This document shows, one piece after another, positions 11,878 to 22,524 of a stretch of 45,876 bases of DNA. The stretch lies in the NCBI GenBank assembly GCA_001579985.1, contig LRSR01010848.1:1-45876 (forward strand), read 5' to 3'. The stretch comes from Hypsibius dujardini (Eukaryota > Tardigrada > Eutardigrada > Parachela > Hypsibiidae). The notes beneath the pieces were generated by a model. The model made no database searches, was not told the DNA's origin, and saw only the letters and a list, made by a program, of their open reading frames with translations. Made by a program: the position numbers and the translations under genes. How positions within the stretch are numbered: position 1 is the stretch's first letter; each line of letters opens with the position of its first letter.

Positions 11878-12215
11878 CAGTGAGGACGTGAACCTGGGAC
11901 ACAATGGCTCAAGGGGGCTTGAAGGGGGTCTGAAGTGGACCCCCTGCTGAGATCGTCTGGCCCCCCGCTGAAAATTGTCTGACCCCCGCTGTGGGCAGCT
12001 CGGTTTGAGTTCCAACTCTATCAAATAAAATAAAAAATTAATAAAATAATTTAAACAACACAACAAAAAACAACAACAAAAAGAAAAAAATTAAGGGAGG
12101 AACAGGTGCAACTCCATAAAATACAAATCAATAAAATAAATAAAATAATTTAAAAAATTGGGGGGGCAGAGAGGGGCAAAAAAGGGCAGCCAGGGGTAAC
12201 TCCGCCTTCGTTGCA
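11878..12215 (+). repeat. Left arm of an 11.6 kb-spaced inverted repeat
   Basis: About 335 bp starting CAGTGAGGACGTGAACCTGG. Its reverse complement is at 23118-23448 with few changes and small indels. The arm contains a (T)GAGTTNNAACTC core at about 12005-12018. Both arms share the same sharp outer edge (CAGTGAGG). The 8 bp outside the arms do not match. Confidence 0.85.
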
Positions 12216-12781
12216 TGGATGGTCGATCAGCTGTCCGCCTCACTACAGGCACGTTCTTTTTGTACGTGTTTGACCTGAATCTTTTTTCTTCCGTAACTTC
12301 TCGGAATTTCCTGTGTTTTCCATTTAAAATGAATTTTTCATGCTTGCTGTGTATTTTGGCGATCTAGGGCATGTGTCAGGAGTCACTTTCATGTGTTCCT
12401 GGATGCATTTGTGATGGCCTCGGATCTGTTGTCTGTCCCGATCTAAACATTACGGAAGTCGAAATACCAATCAGTCCCGACGCCACCATTAACCAGGTTT
12501 TTTTTTCGAAATCCAAATTGTGTCTGATATTCTGCATTTAGAGTTGTGATGCAGCAAGAGACGACTTTTTTATTTAACTGATTCTAACGTATGCTTTGTC
12601 AATCGATTTATTGATTGTAAGTCATTCTGCGCGGCAACAGCTTTGGAAATTTTAATCTTACTGAATTACTGAACGCGTATCCCAATCTGACTGTCGTCAA
12701 TCTGCGGAACAATCCCTACTTGCAGTGCAACACTCTCAAGTCTATGGACTTTATCGTGCTAAACGACCATTGCCCTTACGT

Positions 12782-13018
12782 TGATGTGTTAGCCTATAAT
12801 TATGAGTACCAATCGAACACAAGCGGAAGAACCTATTATTGTAACGCCGAAATCATACTACTGATTCTCGAGCTTCCGAACAACTCCAGCATATCTCAGT
12901 ATAAAGAGAACGTGTATATACACAATACGAGTAGAGTACGAGTACATGAATCACCGTAAAACACTGACTAAAGAATCACCACAAGCAATCACAACGGATT
13001 ACACGTACTAACATAGCA
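12782..13018 (-). repeat. 3' LTR of the gypsy element
   Basis: 237 bp, about eight differences from the 5' LTR counted by eye (about 3%). TG/CA ends, with an inner TGTTAG/CTAACA inverted repeat. Confidence 0.92.
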
Positions 13019-13029
13019 TCCCTCTGCTT
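13019..13029 (-). promoter_or_regulatory. Polypurine tract of the gypsy element
   Basis: On the minus strand AAGCAGAGGGA abuts the 3' LTR exactly, as expected for the plus-strand priming site. Confidence 0.7.
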
Positions 13030-13095
13030 AATTTTGATGTCCACATCAAACAGTACAAAACAGAATCACAAAAGTATAAAAAAAAAAAACAAAGA

Positions 13096-15533
13096 TCAAG
13101 AAGGGATGAAGCGGTTGCGAAGGGCGTGGCAACCAATAGGAGACGATGGAAAACGGCCTGGGTCCACGTGTGGAAATTTCTTTGTGGTGGTGAGTCTAGC
13201 ATCCTCAATTTCCTCCCGCAACTCCGGGTCTATGTTCTCCATCGGGACGGCCCACTGCGAATCACAATCGGCTGTTAACTCAGCCGGAGTTAAGGGCATA
13301 TGAAACAACTTCAATCGCTTAACATGAACCACAAAACGATTTTTTCCCCTTTCCTGAAATCGAATGGATTCAATTTCGTAGTTAAGTTTCGATCTTCGAC
13401 AAATTACTCGATATGGACCGAAATAATAGCACACTAGTTTGGGAGATTACCCGACAGGGGTAACGGGTGTGTACAACAGCACGAGATCACCGACCTTGAA
13501 CTCACGAGGTTCACGTTTCTGGTTTCCAGACAGCACAAAGCCTGATTGAACCTTCAAAATATTGTCACGCGCCACATCAGCAGCGAGTCGCACACATGCA
13601 ACGAGCGCCTTAGTATATGTACTAAAATTAGACACATTATCAAGCGGAAGAGCACCCAACTGTGCATCGATGACTGACCGACATTCACGACCATATAACA
13701 TATAGAACGGTCCCGTTGATTGTCATTCACATAAACACTCAACATGACAGCCAAAACTTTATTAATTGACTCGGTTAACCCGTTACACGCAAGATTATAG
13801 GCAGTAGTGTTGACGTGTCTCACTTGACAAACATTTAAAATTTCTTGGGTAACTGCGGCCATGAACGGTCCACCTTGGTCAGAGACCATCCGACGTGGAG
13901 CACCATGGCGTGAAATGACATTCTGAACAATGAAATTTGCAACAGCTACGGCGGTTTGGGCAGGGACGGCTTTCGTTTCAACCCACTTGGTTAAATAGTC
14001 AGTACACACAATAATGTAGAGATTACCACTTGAGCTCTTCGGTAGGGGTCCAAAAACATCAATCCCAATCATTTCAAAGGCCTGTCCCACCGGAATAAGT
14101 ACAATCAAACCTCCCGGTTTGACTGTAGGCACCTTGCGCATCTGACAATAAATACAACCCTGTACATTCTTGCGTATATGTTGCAACATGCGGGGCCAGT
14201 AGTACCTACTACGAATACGCTGATACGTACGCCAAAACCCGAGATGGGCCGAAGTCTTCTCATCATGACATGCGTACAACACATCCTTACGCATTTGTTT
14301 GGGCACAACCAACAAATACTGTACATCACCAGCGACAAGCAACTTTCGATATAGCACCCCATGTTCAATTTCATATTGATTCGAAACAGTAGAATTACTT
14401 TGCAATTTATGCATGAGGCCAACAATACCATAATCCTTTCTTTGTTCGACACGTAAATCAAAACTCTCGAAAGTTAAAAATTGCTGATCTAATTCGTCAT
14501 CAAAATCGTTAGGTGATTGTGATTGTGGCAAGCGTGATAACGCGTCTGCATTTTGATGTGACTTCCCGCTTCGATATACAATCTCAAAGTGGTACTCTTG
14601 CAAAACAAGGCTCCATCGGCTGAGACGCCCAGCCGGTTCACGCTTACTCATGAGCCAGCAGAGAGCACAGTGGTCTACAACCACCCGAAAGAATCGGCCG
14701 TACAGATAAGGGCGAAACTTCTTGACAGCCCAGACAACAGCAAGTCATTCCTGTTCCGTAACCGTTTACCTCGTTTCAGCATTACTCAAACCGCGTGACT
14801 CATACGCGAGTGCATGATCCCAGTCACCCACTTTTTGTACGAGACAAGCCCCGAGACCCATACCACTAGCATCGGTGTGAAGTTCAATGTCCCCATTAAC
14901 ATCATAATGTATAAGGATGGATGAACTGATAAGGGCTTTTTTTAAAGTCTCAAACGCCATGTCTTGGTCAGTACCCCAGGCAAAGGGGGTATTCTTACGC
15001 GTGAGAGCTAATGAAGGGGCAGCAATGTGTGCGAAATGATGTACAAAACGACGGAAATAAGATGTCAATCCAATAAACGATTTAATTTCAGAAACATTCT
15101 GAGGTTTAGGATAATTCGCAACTACACTGAGTTTACCCTCATCCGGACTAACACCCTCTTCGGTAATGATATGGCCCAAGTATTTAACATGATCTGTAGC
15201 GAAGACACATTTACTTGGTTTTAAAACCATTCCAGACTCAACAAATTTTGCAAACACTAATTCGAGGTGTTCCATTTGCTCGTCAAATGATCTGGAATAA
15301 ATCAAGACGTCATCAATATAAACAGTACAAAATTGCCATCGATAATCAGACAAAATTCGATCCATGGCCCGTTGAAATGTCGCACCACTATTACACGCAC
15401 CAAGGGGCAATACCTCATAATGGTAAAAACCATCAGGAGTAATAAATGCCAACTTTTCTTTGGCGGACTCTTCCATAGGAATTTGATAATACCCACTAAG
15501 CATATCACACGACGTCCAGAATTTACAATCCAC
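13096..15533 (-). pseudogene. Gypsy pol remnant: reverse transcriptase (partial), RNase H, integrase
   Basis: Order along the minus strand: RT from the DMLSGYYQIPM palm segment, with LPLGACNSGATFQ and the catalytic YIDD (VYIDDVLIYS); a tether region with the YFRRFV motif; RNase H (HTDASGMGLGA); an ADALSRLPQ linker; the integrase HHCC zinc finger (HDEKTSAHLGF ... CIYCQMRK); and the DDE core (IGIDVFGPL, SDQGGPF, NGLTESINKVL). The C-terminal part at 13434-13096 is GPYRV...VHVKRLK-like. In-frame stops near 14720-14766 and frameshifts near 13720 and 13447 break it. Gag, protease and the RT N-terminus are absent. Confidence 0.93.
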
Positions 15534-15545
15534 CCAGGAGCGCCA
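15528..15545 (-). promoter_or_regulatory. Primer-binding site of the gypsy element
   Basis: TGGCGCTCCTGGGTGGAT starts directly after the 5' LTR on the minus strand. TGG is the expected complement of a tRNA CCA end. The matching tRNA was not identified. Confidence 0.65.
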
Positions 15546-15782
15546 TGATGTGTTAGCCTATACTTATGAGTACCAATTGAACACAAGCGGAAGAACCTAT
15601 TATTGTAACGCCGAAATTATACTACTGATTCTCGAGCTTCCGAACAATTCCAGCATATCTCAGTATAAAGAGAACGTGTAGATACACAATACGAGTAAAG
15701 TACGAATACATGAATCACCGTAAAACACTGACTAAAGAATCACCACAACCAATCACAACGGATTACACGTACTAACATAGCA
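15546..15782 (-). repeat. 5' LTR of the gypsy element
   Basis: 237 bp, TG...CA, paired with 12782-13018. Confidence 0.92.
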
Positions 15783-15798
15783 ACGTCATAAGTAAGTC

Positions 15799-15818
15799 GT
15801 TAGAGTTGCAACTCTAAC
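15799..15818. repeat. 20 bp perfect palindrome in a 60 bp intron
   Basis: GTTAGAGTTGCAACTCTAAC inside intron 15792-15851 (donor GTAAGT, acceptor TTTTAG) of the LRR membrane protein gene. Confidence 0.8.
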
Positions 15819-16157
15819 ATTTGTAAGAGTGCAATTATTTTCGGCTTTTAGAAGAAGCAGCGCAACCTGTTACATCGACAAACAGCATCTCTTTATCCAC
15901 ACCGACTGATGCCTTGTCAAAGAAAAAATTTGAAGTGGTCGTTTTGCGTAAAAACGACACCAACGCCGAAGAGATAAAAAAGCCGATCACAACAAGAACA
16001 ACAATGAACAAGACGACGATGACTGGAACCCTCTGAACGTACTGTATGCTGTTGTTGGATTGGCGGTGATCATGCTGCTGGCGCACATCATGTACACGCG
16101 CAGCAAAACGGTCAACGGAACTTTTGTCTTCGAGAATCTCGAGATGAATAGTTTATA

Positions 16158-16783
16158 GATATTTTTAGGGATCTGCAGATTTTCTTTTTGGGCATCCCCT
16201 TTTTCCTTAGAGGTATTTCTTTTCAAAATCAAATTTTTCTTTTGTAGTCTTTTGATCTGAAGTTGGCGATTCACGACCAACGGCCAATTCTTTAGCTTCT
16301 TTTAGTTGAAATTGAGTGCAGGGTGTGAACCCCAAGACAAAGCCAACGTAAACAGTTGGTTGATCAAGATGACAACCGTAGTTTTTGGGGACTTGGCTGT
16401 AATTGCCTCACTGGTAGGCTCCCGTGCCCGATGGACACGGAGAAGCAGACAGTAGGCCCCGTCACAGGGTCGGGGTGGATCTTTGTATGACGCTAGTTTG
16501 ATAATATAATTTTGGAGGGCCGGAGACTGTGACTATATAAGCATTTGCGTAGGCAAGAGAAAACTATATTTAGCTGCTTTTCAACAGTTTTACATGCTTA
16601 CCCGACAACCCGGATTTATTTCATATACCGCAACCACGTTTTCGACGCCGCACAAGCTTCACGCTTGCTTTTTTAAGAGTAAGGATCAGAAGTGTTTAAA
16701 CAAATTTTACAAATGCTTGGAACTATTAAAAGAAAGTATTATTTGAAAATATTTGGCAGGTGAACTTACCGGGAATGTGAAAC
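16158..16783. other. Upstream region of the Gln-rich gene
   Basis: No coding segment seen. The part at about 16320-16510 is GC-richer, with several short hairpin-forming segments (for example CCCGTGCCCGATGGACACGG). It is followed by a TATA-like sequence at 16534. Confidence 0.4.
16534..16540 (+). promoter_or_regulatory. TATA-like box upstream of the Gln-rich gene
   Basis: TATATAA, 243 bp before the first in-frame ATG at 16784. This is position and sequence only. Confidence 0.35.
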
Positions 16784-16894
16784 ATGTATCAGCACCCGGA
16801 ACTTACAGCGCCGAATTATCAGCAGCAGCCAAAAGGGCATCAACATAATGGGGTGCAGGTAAATTGTTTGATTGCGTTGTTTACCATAAATCCG

Positions 16895-16902
16895 GTTGCA
16901 AC
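16895..16902. repeat. GTTGCAAC palindrome core in a 65 bp intron
   Basis: Inside intron 16859-16923 of the Gln-rich gene. This is the short core of the palindrome family described at 21279. Confidence 0.5.
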
Positions 16903-17048
16903 TCGGACTGTCGGATGGTTTAGATGTCACAGCAGCAGTTCATCGAACAACTGTATCAGGGCCAGCAGCAGCCTATCATCCAGACGATGCAGCCCCCGCA
17001 ACACCAAGGCCAGCAGGTAGTTTACATAGAGTGTTAAATTTGGTTAGC

Positions 17049-17064
17049 GTTGCAGCTCTGCAAC
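17049..17064. repeat. Palindrome GTTGCAG-CT-CTGCAAC in a 60 bp intron
   Basis: 7 bp arms around two bases, inside intron 17017-17076 of the Gln-rich gene. Confidence 0.65.
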
Positions 17065-18269
17065 TATTTTGCGCAGGTGTTTCAGGCGTAGCAGCAGTCG
17101 CAACATCTTCGGCTCCAGCAGGCTCCACCGCTGCCTCCAACAGAACAAGCCATGGTTGCGCAGCAATCGATTGGCAACGCTCTGGCCCAGAACCAGCCCG
17201 TCTACCAAGCCGTCAATCTCGGCCATTTCTCCGCCCATGTCTAAGGCTTTAGCAACCAACAAAACGGGTCTGCCAAGTATCAGCCGTACTTGCTGAAGCC
17301 TAGTTTGCGTATGCCAGCTGTCGCCTTCTTCTCGGCGACCAACGGATCGCACCTTCTTCCCAGCGGGAAAGAGCATTGCGACCTGATTTTGGGTGCGGGA
17401 GCTGTCACCGTTTCCGTTCAAAACAAATTTGGCCGAGGCGGTATTCGCCTGGCAGAACCCGGAATTGAGATCAACAAGATGAGTGAAACCTTTGGAGATG
17501 GAAAAGGGCCGAAAGGTGAATTTGAAGTCAACCTCAACACATACGACGACCTCTCTAACTTCTGTGACACGATAATCAGCATTCACAATTTGTGGCGCAA
17601 ACACACGGAACAATGCAACAACTTTTTTCGCAATCCAATGTTCATCCCAATTTCATGGCTCAACAAAACCACAACAATGTGATGCCTTACACAGCAGTTC
17701 ATGCGATGAATCCGTTGCCAATCATTCGACGCGATGTTCCGATTTACCAGCCCTCACAGTTGCAGCAGCAGCCGCAGTACGGAACACTGCTTAATGCATC
17801 TACGGACGATCAATTAGCCGGCAATGTTCAATTACAGCAGCAGCCGCATTACGGGCCGACGGTTCAAGCATTGGCTCACAGCCAACCGTCTACTTCGGCT
17901 CAATAGGCCGAGACTCAGCGGGCCTTCGCCGAATTTCAGTCCAACGAGAACGTCCGGTTCAATGTAGAGATTCCCAGATCAGGCCCAATTAAACAAGAGC
18001 CAAGCACGCCTCCAAAGGCCCCACGAAAGTCTCGTTTCCAGATGAACACGGTTGAGGCAGACAAGTACATGAACGACATTATGGATCAAGTGGACGGGGA
18101 ACAACTGATGAACAAGAAGAAGAAAAGCCCCATCACGATTGAAAAGGACAGCAGCTCGGATGAAGGGGAAGCTTTGACTGTGAATAACCGCGTTCGATTG
18201 GGTACTCTGGGGCCCAAACGCCCGATCCGTATTGGGGCTCCAAAGAAAGACCAGCTCGTCCAGCCGATA

Positions 18270-19122
18270 ATTAACTTTTTGAAGTTGCCACTGATTAAAT
18301 CGCCCCTTGATAAGTTCTCCTTTCAAATCTTTCACAGTGTAGAGCTTCAAATTATTTGCAATCTCAGGATTAAGAACTTTTGACACTATGTAAACCTCTG
18401 AAAACCAGTTCTGTTTGAAACCTTTTTCGAACACCTTTTTCAGTAACGAAACTCGCACATAGTCGCCGAGTTTAAACTGTTTTGTTAATCTGCGGAATGC
18501 TTCTGTCAGCTTGCGATTTTTGTATAACTTTACCCAAACTTCAGCTCAATTTTTTACCGTGACATTAATCGGTGCGATGTAGCCCAGCGATTTATGCGGT
18601 GTCCTGTTGTATGAATCGACTAATTTCTGAAGAACCGGCATATAGGAATATGTATCCGTGTGCGTTAAATAACAGTGCAGACGGGTTTAGTAAGTTTGAT
18701 GCCAACGCTCCACGATTGACGCTTTTACATCCGATCCGAGAGTCGAAAACAATTCATTTTTTTTCCTTTAAAATAATTTTGAAAGTGAATGTTATAAAAT
18801 TCTCGACCTTGATCCGACCTCGAATGAGACGAATTCTGCGTCCTGCGCGCTTGTAAATTTTCTAGAAACCTTCCAGAACATCCTTTGCTGATTTACTTTT
18901 CACCGGTTCGGCGTAAGCTTTTCTGGAGAAAACGTCAAATGCCGTTAAGATAAGCGCGTTCTGATCATAAAAATTTTTAATAGATCGAACGTCGCAAAGA
19001 TCAATGTGCCACTGGATGTCAGGGCCGTCGACCACAATTGGCATTCGAGGAATATTTCTTCTAACGGGTTTATGAATCGTGTAAGCCATGTTGTTCCCTA
19101 GCCATTTTGCCACAACCGACAT
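18270..19122 (-). pseudogene. Polinton/Maverick integrase (DDE, rve type), decayed
   Basis: The frame at 19122-18862 holds the first catalytic Asp segment (DIQWHIDLCDVRS and ILTAFDVFSRKAYAEPVKSK). Further on, other frames give SDQGREFYN, a VERWHQTY Glu segment and LVDSYNRTPHKSLGYIAP. At 18458-18270 is the C-terminal SH3/chromo-like part (KGFKQNWFSEVYIVSKV ... DLKGELIKGRF). This order and wording are typical of the integrase of Polintons. Several frameshifts and stops separate the pieces. No matching capsid or polymerase gene lies beside it, so it may be a separate fragment from the Polinton at 25-29 kb. Confidence 0.82.
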
Positions 19123-19582
19123 TTTTAGCCGTTTGCAACCGCTTCTACGTTTGACTTGTCACAATAATTGCTTACCAGAGAAAGATCCGACGGAACTAAT
19201 ATCGTGATAAATAGTGTCTAACAATTTATGCAGGGTTTTCGTTTTTCATTTCCCGGCTCGCTTGCCCATTTTTCAATAACACGATAACAAGATAACTCGA
19301 CAATATCTTTTCCAATTCCGTTGGGGCGTTTGTTCTTGATAAATTGCCGCCTCATCAAAGGTCTCCATATTGTAAGACACTTGTAGTAGAGTATGCAGAG
19401 ACAAAATGGAATTGTCTCGATTCCCGCCTCCAGGATTGTTTCGGCGAAAAAATGTCAGAAACTGGGCTTGTCCACGGTGTTCAACAAAAAATAAAACTGA
19501 AAATGACGTGTATTGGAACCCACTGATTTAACAACACAAGAATGAACACCAATACTTGTACAACAAGCTTGGCATGAGTGTT
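19123..19582. other. No feature seen
   Basis: Upstream side of the integrase pseudogene. It contains weak short frames only. It probably includes more of the decayed integrase N-terminus on the minus strand (Lys/Cys-rich), but no motif could be read. Confidence 0.3.
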
Positions 19583-20295
19583 TCAACTGCTTTTGAAACT
19601 CATACTCATACTCATACTTTGAAACAAATTTCCGAAAATAAACTTAAATAAGGAAACCGCGCGCTTGGTGTGAGAAGTTTTAACGGAGCCATGCGGTATA
19701 CGTACAGACGATATAGAGCAGAGACCGAGTAATAATTCAGATTTGAATTTTCTGTGATTGGTTTCTTCCAGAAGATCGATCATCTCGTCTAAACGTCGAT
19801 TCAACCGTCCGAATTGGAATCTCCGATCCAAGGGTCCGAATAATTCAGCATGTTGGTTTCAACGGGACGCTGCAGTCCTCAAATCTGAACCGTAGAAGGT
19901 GAAAGGTGCATTGAGCAGTTGACGCTTGTGGAGGATGCTCCGTTAAGAATCAACCAAATTTGAACTCCACTCTTGTCCGGTTGCTCGTAAGTGATGTATT
20001 CGTTGACAATCCAGTTGGAATTTGGCCTGTTTTTGAAACATTGTTCAACATCGTGGTACACCAAGCGCTGCATATCTCGCATCCATATGTGTTTGCGCTC
20101 TTCACTCATTGGATGGCTGCTAGCTCCGCAATCACGCATAAGTAGATGTTTTTTGGAATCCGATCGTACGTTTGTGTAGTTCAAGGTGGCACAACCGTCG
20201 AAAGTTCCCAAGAAATTTTGTCGGTTTTTAGTGAGTGTCAGCGTCAATAATGCTCCGTCCCCTTTATGCGTGGAAAAAAAACTGGTAAGCCGCAT
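19583..20295 (-). pseudogene. Unrecognised gene remnant in two frames
   Basis: One frame (20295-19879) encodes a 138 aa soluble-looking protein with HPMSEERKHIWMRDMQRLVY and SNWIVNEYITYEQPDKSG. A second frame (19831-19583) continues with RRFQFGRLNRRLDEMIDLLE, a possible coiled coil. Their adjacency suggests one gene with a frame change near 19850. I do not recognise the family. It lies in the island next to Polinton integrase and could be viral or host cargo. Confidence 0.35.
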
Positions 20296-20414
20296 ATTGA
20301 GCTAGGCATATACACGGTAGACATCATTATAATCGTTGCTATCCAGACATCCCAAGAATTTTAAATCCCGTATTGTACGAAGAGATACATCCTTAAAAAG
20401 AATTATTTTAGAAA

Positions 20415-20579
20415 ATGGATGAAATAAAAATATCCGCTTTGGAGCATCTAGAGAAATGCGGCGTACAATTTGCAACGTTTATTTTTGGTGCTCTGATTGG
20501 TGCATGCTGCACATTTGTAGGCCGTCTTTACACTGGAGTTGGTAATTGCATCAAACGTGCGAAGGAAGCTTGTGCCTGA
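20415..20579 (+). CDS. Small single-pass membrane protein, 54 aa, unknown
   Basis: Starts MDEIKISALEHLEKCGVQ, then a Gly/Ala-rich hydrophobic segment (FATFIFGALIGACCTFVG), and ends in a basic tail (CIKRAKEACA). It is the only clear ATG-initiated frame in the stretch. About 7 bp after its stop another frame (20586-20717, NSVRFVIDPEIFTRPSE) is open without its own ATG. The two may be one protein split by a stop. Confidence 0.35.
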   Translation: MDEIKISALEHLEKCGVQFATFIFGALIGACCTFVGRLYTGVGNCIKRAKEACA

Positions 20580-21278
20580 AATGCGGATTTTGGACACAAC
20601 TCGGTCCGTTTTGTTATTGACCCTGAAATTTTCACCCGTCCAAGTGAGAAACGGTTTGACTGGATGTATGGAATTTCAACTGCACTGAAAAGTAATTACA
20701 TGTGCGGTTTTGGATAGCCATAACAACTCTATGCAACTTCAAGGGCTACGGAAGGACGCTAGATCGGACTCGTAACGACAACTCGCGACGGGTTTTTTTC
20801 TACTTTATATACCGAAAATAAAGTTTTAGAAAAATACAATGTTTTTTGGTGTTAATGCGAGATGATAAAAATAGCAAAAAATAGTGTCGTTTTTTCTCTA
20901 CTGTTAAAAAATAAAGACTTTACTCCGCATTGTCATCGATATTTTCCTCCTCCTCTTCTTCTTCTGACAGCTCTTCATCGTACTCCATGTCGTTGTTGTT
21001 AAAACCGCACCAGCTGGTAATGTTGATAGTCTCCGTGGCAAAGTCGTATTGGAAATTGGGGCTCTCCATGACGAAGCGGACTGATCCAAGCTGTTTTCAA
21101 TGTTTTTAATGGTTTTGACCTTCTTGAAGGAGTTGCGCTGCGTATCGCACTCACCGAAAAAATGGTACTCCTTCGCTCCCGACTTGGACCATTTTTTGAT
21201 GAAAAGGAGCTGGTCGTTCTGGTAAAAAATGGCTAAATGTCCGGTCAAAGTGAGGCTATTGCGGCTCTGAAAAATTAT

Positions 21279-21300
21279 CGTTTGAGTTGCAACTCAAACG
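21279..21300. repeat. 22 bp perfect palindrome in a 57 bp intron
   Basis: CGTTTGAGTTGC followed by its exact complement, inside intron 21323-21267 (minus strand, donor GTAAGT, acceptor TTTCAG). Confidence 0.85.
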
Positions 21301-21874
21301 GTGTCAACGGCCTCGAAACTTACCAATTTGATGATTTTCCTCTGGCGATTGACCAGCCGCTCCAGATAATCTAGACGAGCGCTATCTACTATTTCCTGCT
21401 TCTGTAAACATTGAGAACAATGGACACTAAAATTAGAGCATGAGAAAAAAAAATCTTACAATGCTCTTCTTCTTGCTAGTATGGGTAGAACTCGCCTCCC
21501 GCTTGGTTCTTTTCTTTCCGGCCGGGCTTGCTTTCTTGACCTCCAACATCTTCACTGCTGCGGCGCGTTTCTCGTCGGTGCTACAGTCGACCACTTTCCC
21601 CAGCTCAGTGCAGAAGTCGATGTTGGTGGCCAGAAGGTTGTACCGCTCCGCGTCGTCCTTGCCCTCACCCGTCGACCATATGTACTTAAACATGATGAGC
21701 GAGGGTCGGCCATCTTTCCGGCGCGGCTGGGCCTTCTCGGAGTACTTGGCAGTTTCGCCGGACAGCTATTGTTCAGGAAAGGTTCTACGATGGTATTGAA
21801 AAATGATGATGCGACCTTTGCCATTGCTTTCCAGCCACCGTCCGTGTTGATGCACTTCTGTAAAAAATCAATTA

Positions 21875-21886
21875 GAATTGCAATTC
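21875..21886. repeat. Palindrome GAATTGCAATTC in a 55 bp intron
   Basis: Inside intron 21912-21858. Flanking bases extend it imperfectly to about 20 bp. Confidence 0.7.
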
Positions 21887-22174
21887 GAACGCCAAAATGA
21901 AAATGTATTTACAAATGTCATATTTCGGCGTGCCAGCATGTAATCCTTGTTACAGGCCTCGGACTGCACCTTGACGTTTTTTATGTCTTCGTCGTCCTCG
22001 AGCTCTTGACAACGGCGCTTAATGCCGCAGTAAATGCGCATCTCATCGACATCGGTGTTGGCCAATCCGACGTCGATTCTGCGGTTCTCATCCTCCGCGA
22101 GCGCTAGGTTGTCTATCTCCGTTAGTTTCACGTAGACTTTGCACTGTAAAAAGAAAAAAGCACCACTTGACACT

Positions 22175-22196
22175 GGTTTGAGTTATAACTTAAACC
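22175..22196. repeat. 22 bp near-perfect palindrome in a 65 bp intron
   Basis: GGTTTGAGTTATAACTTAAACC has one mismatched pair and lies inside intron 22208-22144. Confidence 0.75.
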
Positions 22197-22524
22197 AAAA
22201 TATCTTACACGAAGGTAAGTTTCCGGACCCATGCCAGCCTCCGGGTGAGTGTCAATGTAGTGGAGTCGGTGATTGCCGTCGAAAAGACTGAGTCTGCGGT
22301 TGTCGACGACAGGGTCTTGCCCCTCCTCCATCACTTTCATTCCCGTCCATTCGTTGTTGGTGTTGATATTGCCGTCGAACACCTCATCAATGAAGACTGC
22401 GTAATAAAACCTTCACCTCCTTTTCCAGCACCGCACTCTGATGGGAGTTGAGCATCCGATTCAAGTAAATGTGCTCCAGATGACGCCGTTGGATGTAAAT
22501 GAAATCTAGAGAAAAAAGTGGTAA

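Larger units (their letters stand above)
12782..15782 (-). mobile_element. Truncated Ty3/gypsy LTR retrotransposon with both LTRs
   Basis: A 3.0 kb element in minus orientation. LTRs of 237 bp (TG...CA) flank pol. A perfect 4 bp target duplication ACGT lies at 12778-12781 and 15783-15786. Gag, protease and the N-terminal part of reverse transcriptase are missing, so the primer site is followed almost at once by the middle of RT. It sits in an exon of the LRR membrane protein gene. Confidence 0.93.
12368..16157 (+). pseudogene. LRR-domain type I membrane protein gene, interrupted by a gypsy element
   Basis: Proposed exons: 12368-12496 (Cys-rich LRR N-cap, pattern CVPGCICDGLGSVVCPDLN), about 12622-12781 (LRR NLTELLNAYPNLTVVNLRNN plus Cys-containing C-cap), then after the inserted element 15787-15791, and 15852-16157. 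The last exon has a Ser/Thr/Lys-rich stalk and, after a frame change, a transmembrane helix (VLYAVVGLAVIMLLAHIMY), then RSK and a tail ending FENLEMNSL. Removing the element and one ACGT duplicate leaves the reading frame and intron phase (15792-15851) continuous, which supports a single gene. The first intron donor (CAG/GTTTTT) is weak. It is likely non-functional now. The ligand is unknown. Confidence 0.6.
16784..18275 (+). pseudogene. Gln-rich multi-exon gene, broken; function unknown
   Basis: Exons 16784-16858, 16924-17016 and 17077 onward, with introns of 65 and 60 bp. The N-terminal 100 or so residues are Gln/Pro-rich (QQQFIEQLYQGQQQP). The middle (about 17290-17590) is a compact, possibly globular region with HCDLILGAGAVTVSVQNKFG and GPKGEFEVNLNTYDDLSNF. 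The C-terminal part returns to Gln/Asn-rich sequence, then a charged tail with EADKYMNDIMDQVD and KKKKSPITIEKDSSSDE. In-frame stops are TAG 17089, TAA 17242 and TAG about 17906, plus a frame change near 17592. The composition suggests a regulatory or nuclear protein, but I do not recognise it. Its 3' end runs into the antisense Polinton integrase at about 18275. Confidence 0.5.

Noticed and set aside
12782-12959. LRR protein continuing as AYNYEYQSNTSGRTYYC to a stop at 12957
   Set aside because: This part lies within the gypsy LTR and is repeated at the other LTR, so it is a read-through into the insertion.
12787-13013. LTR limits set at the TGTTAG...CTAACA inverted repeat
   Set aside because: The two copies are identical beyond it, and extending to TG (12782) and CA (13018) gives a perfect ACGT target duplication on the outside.
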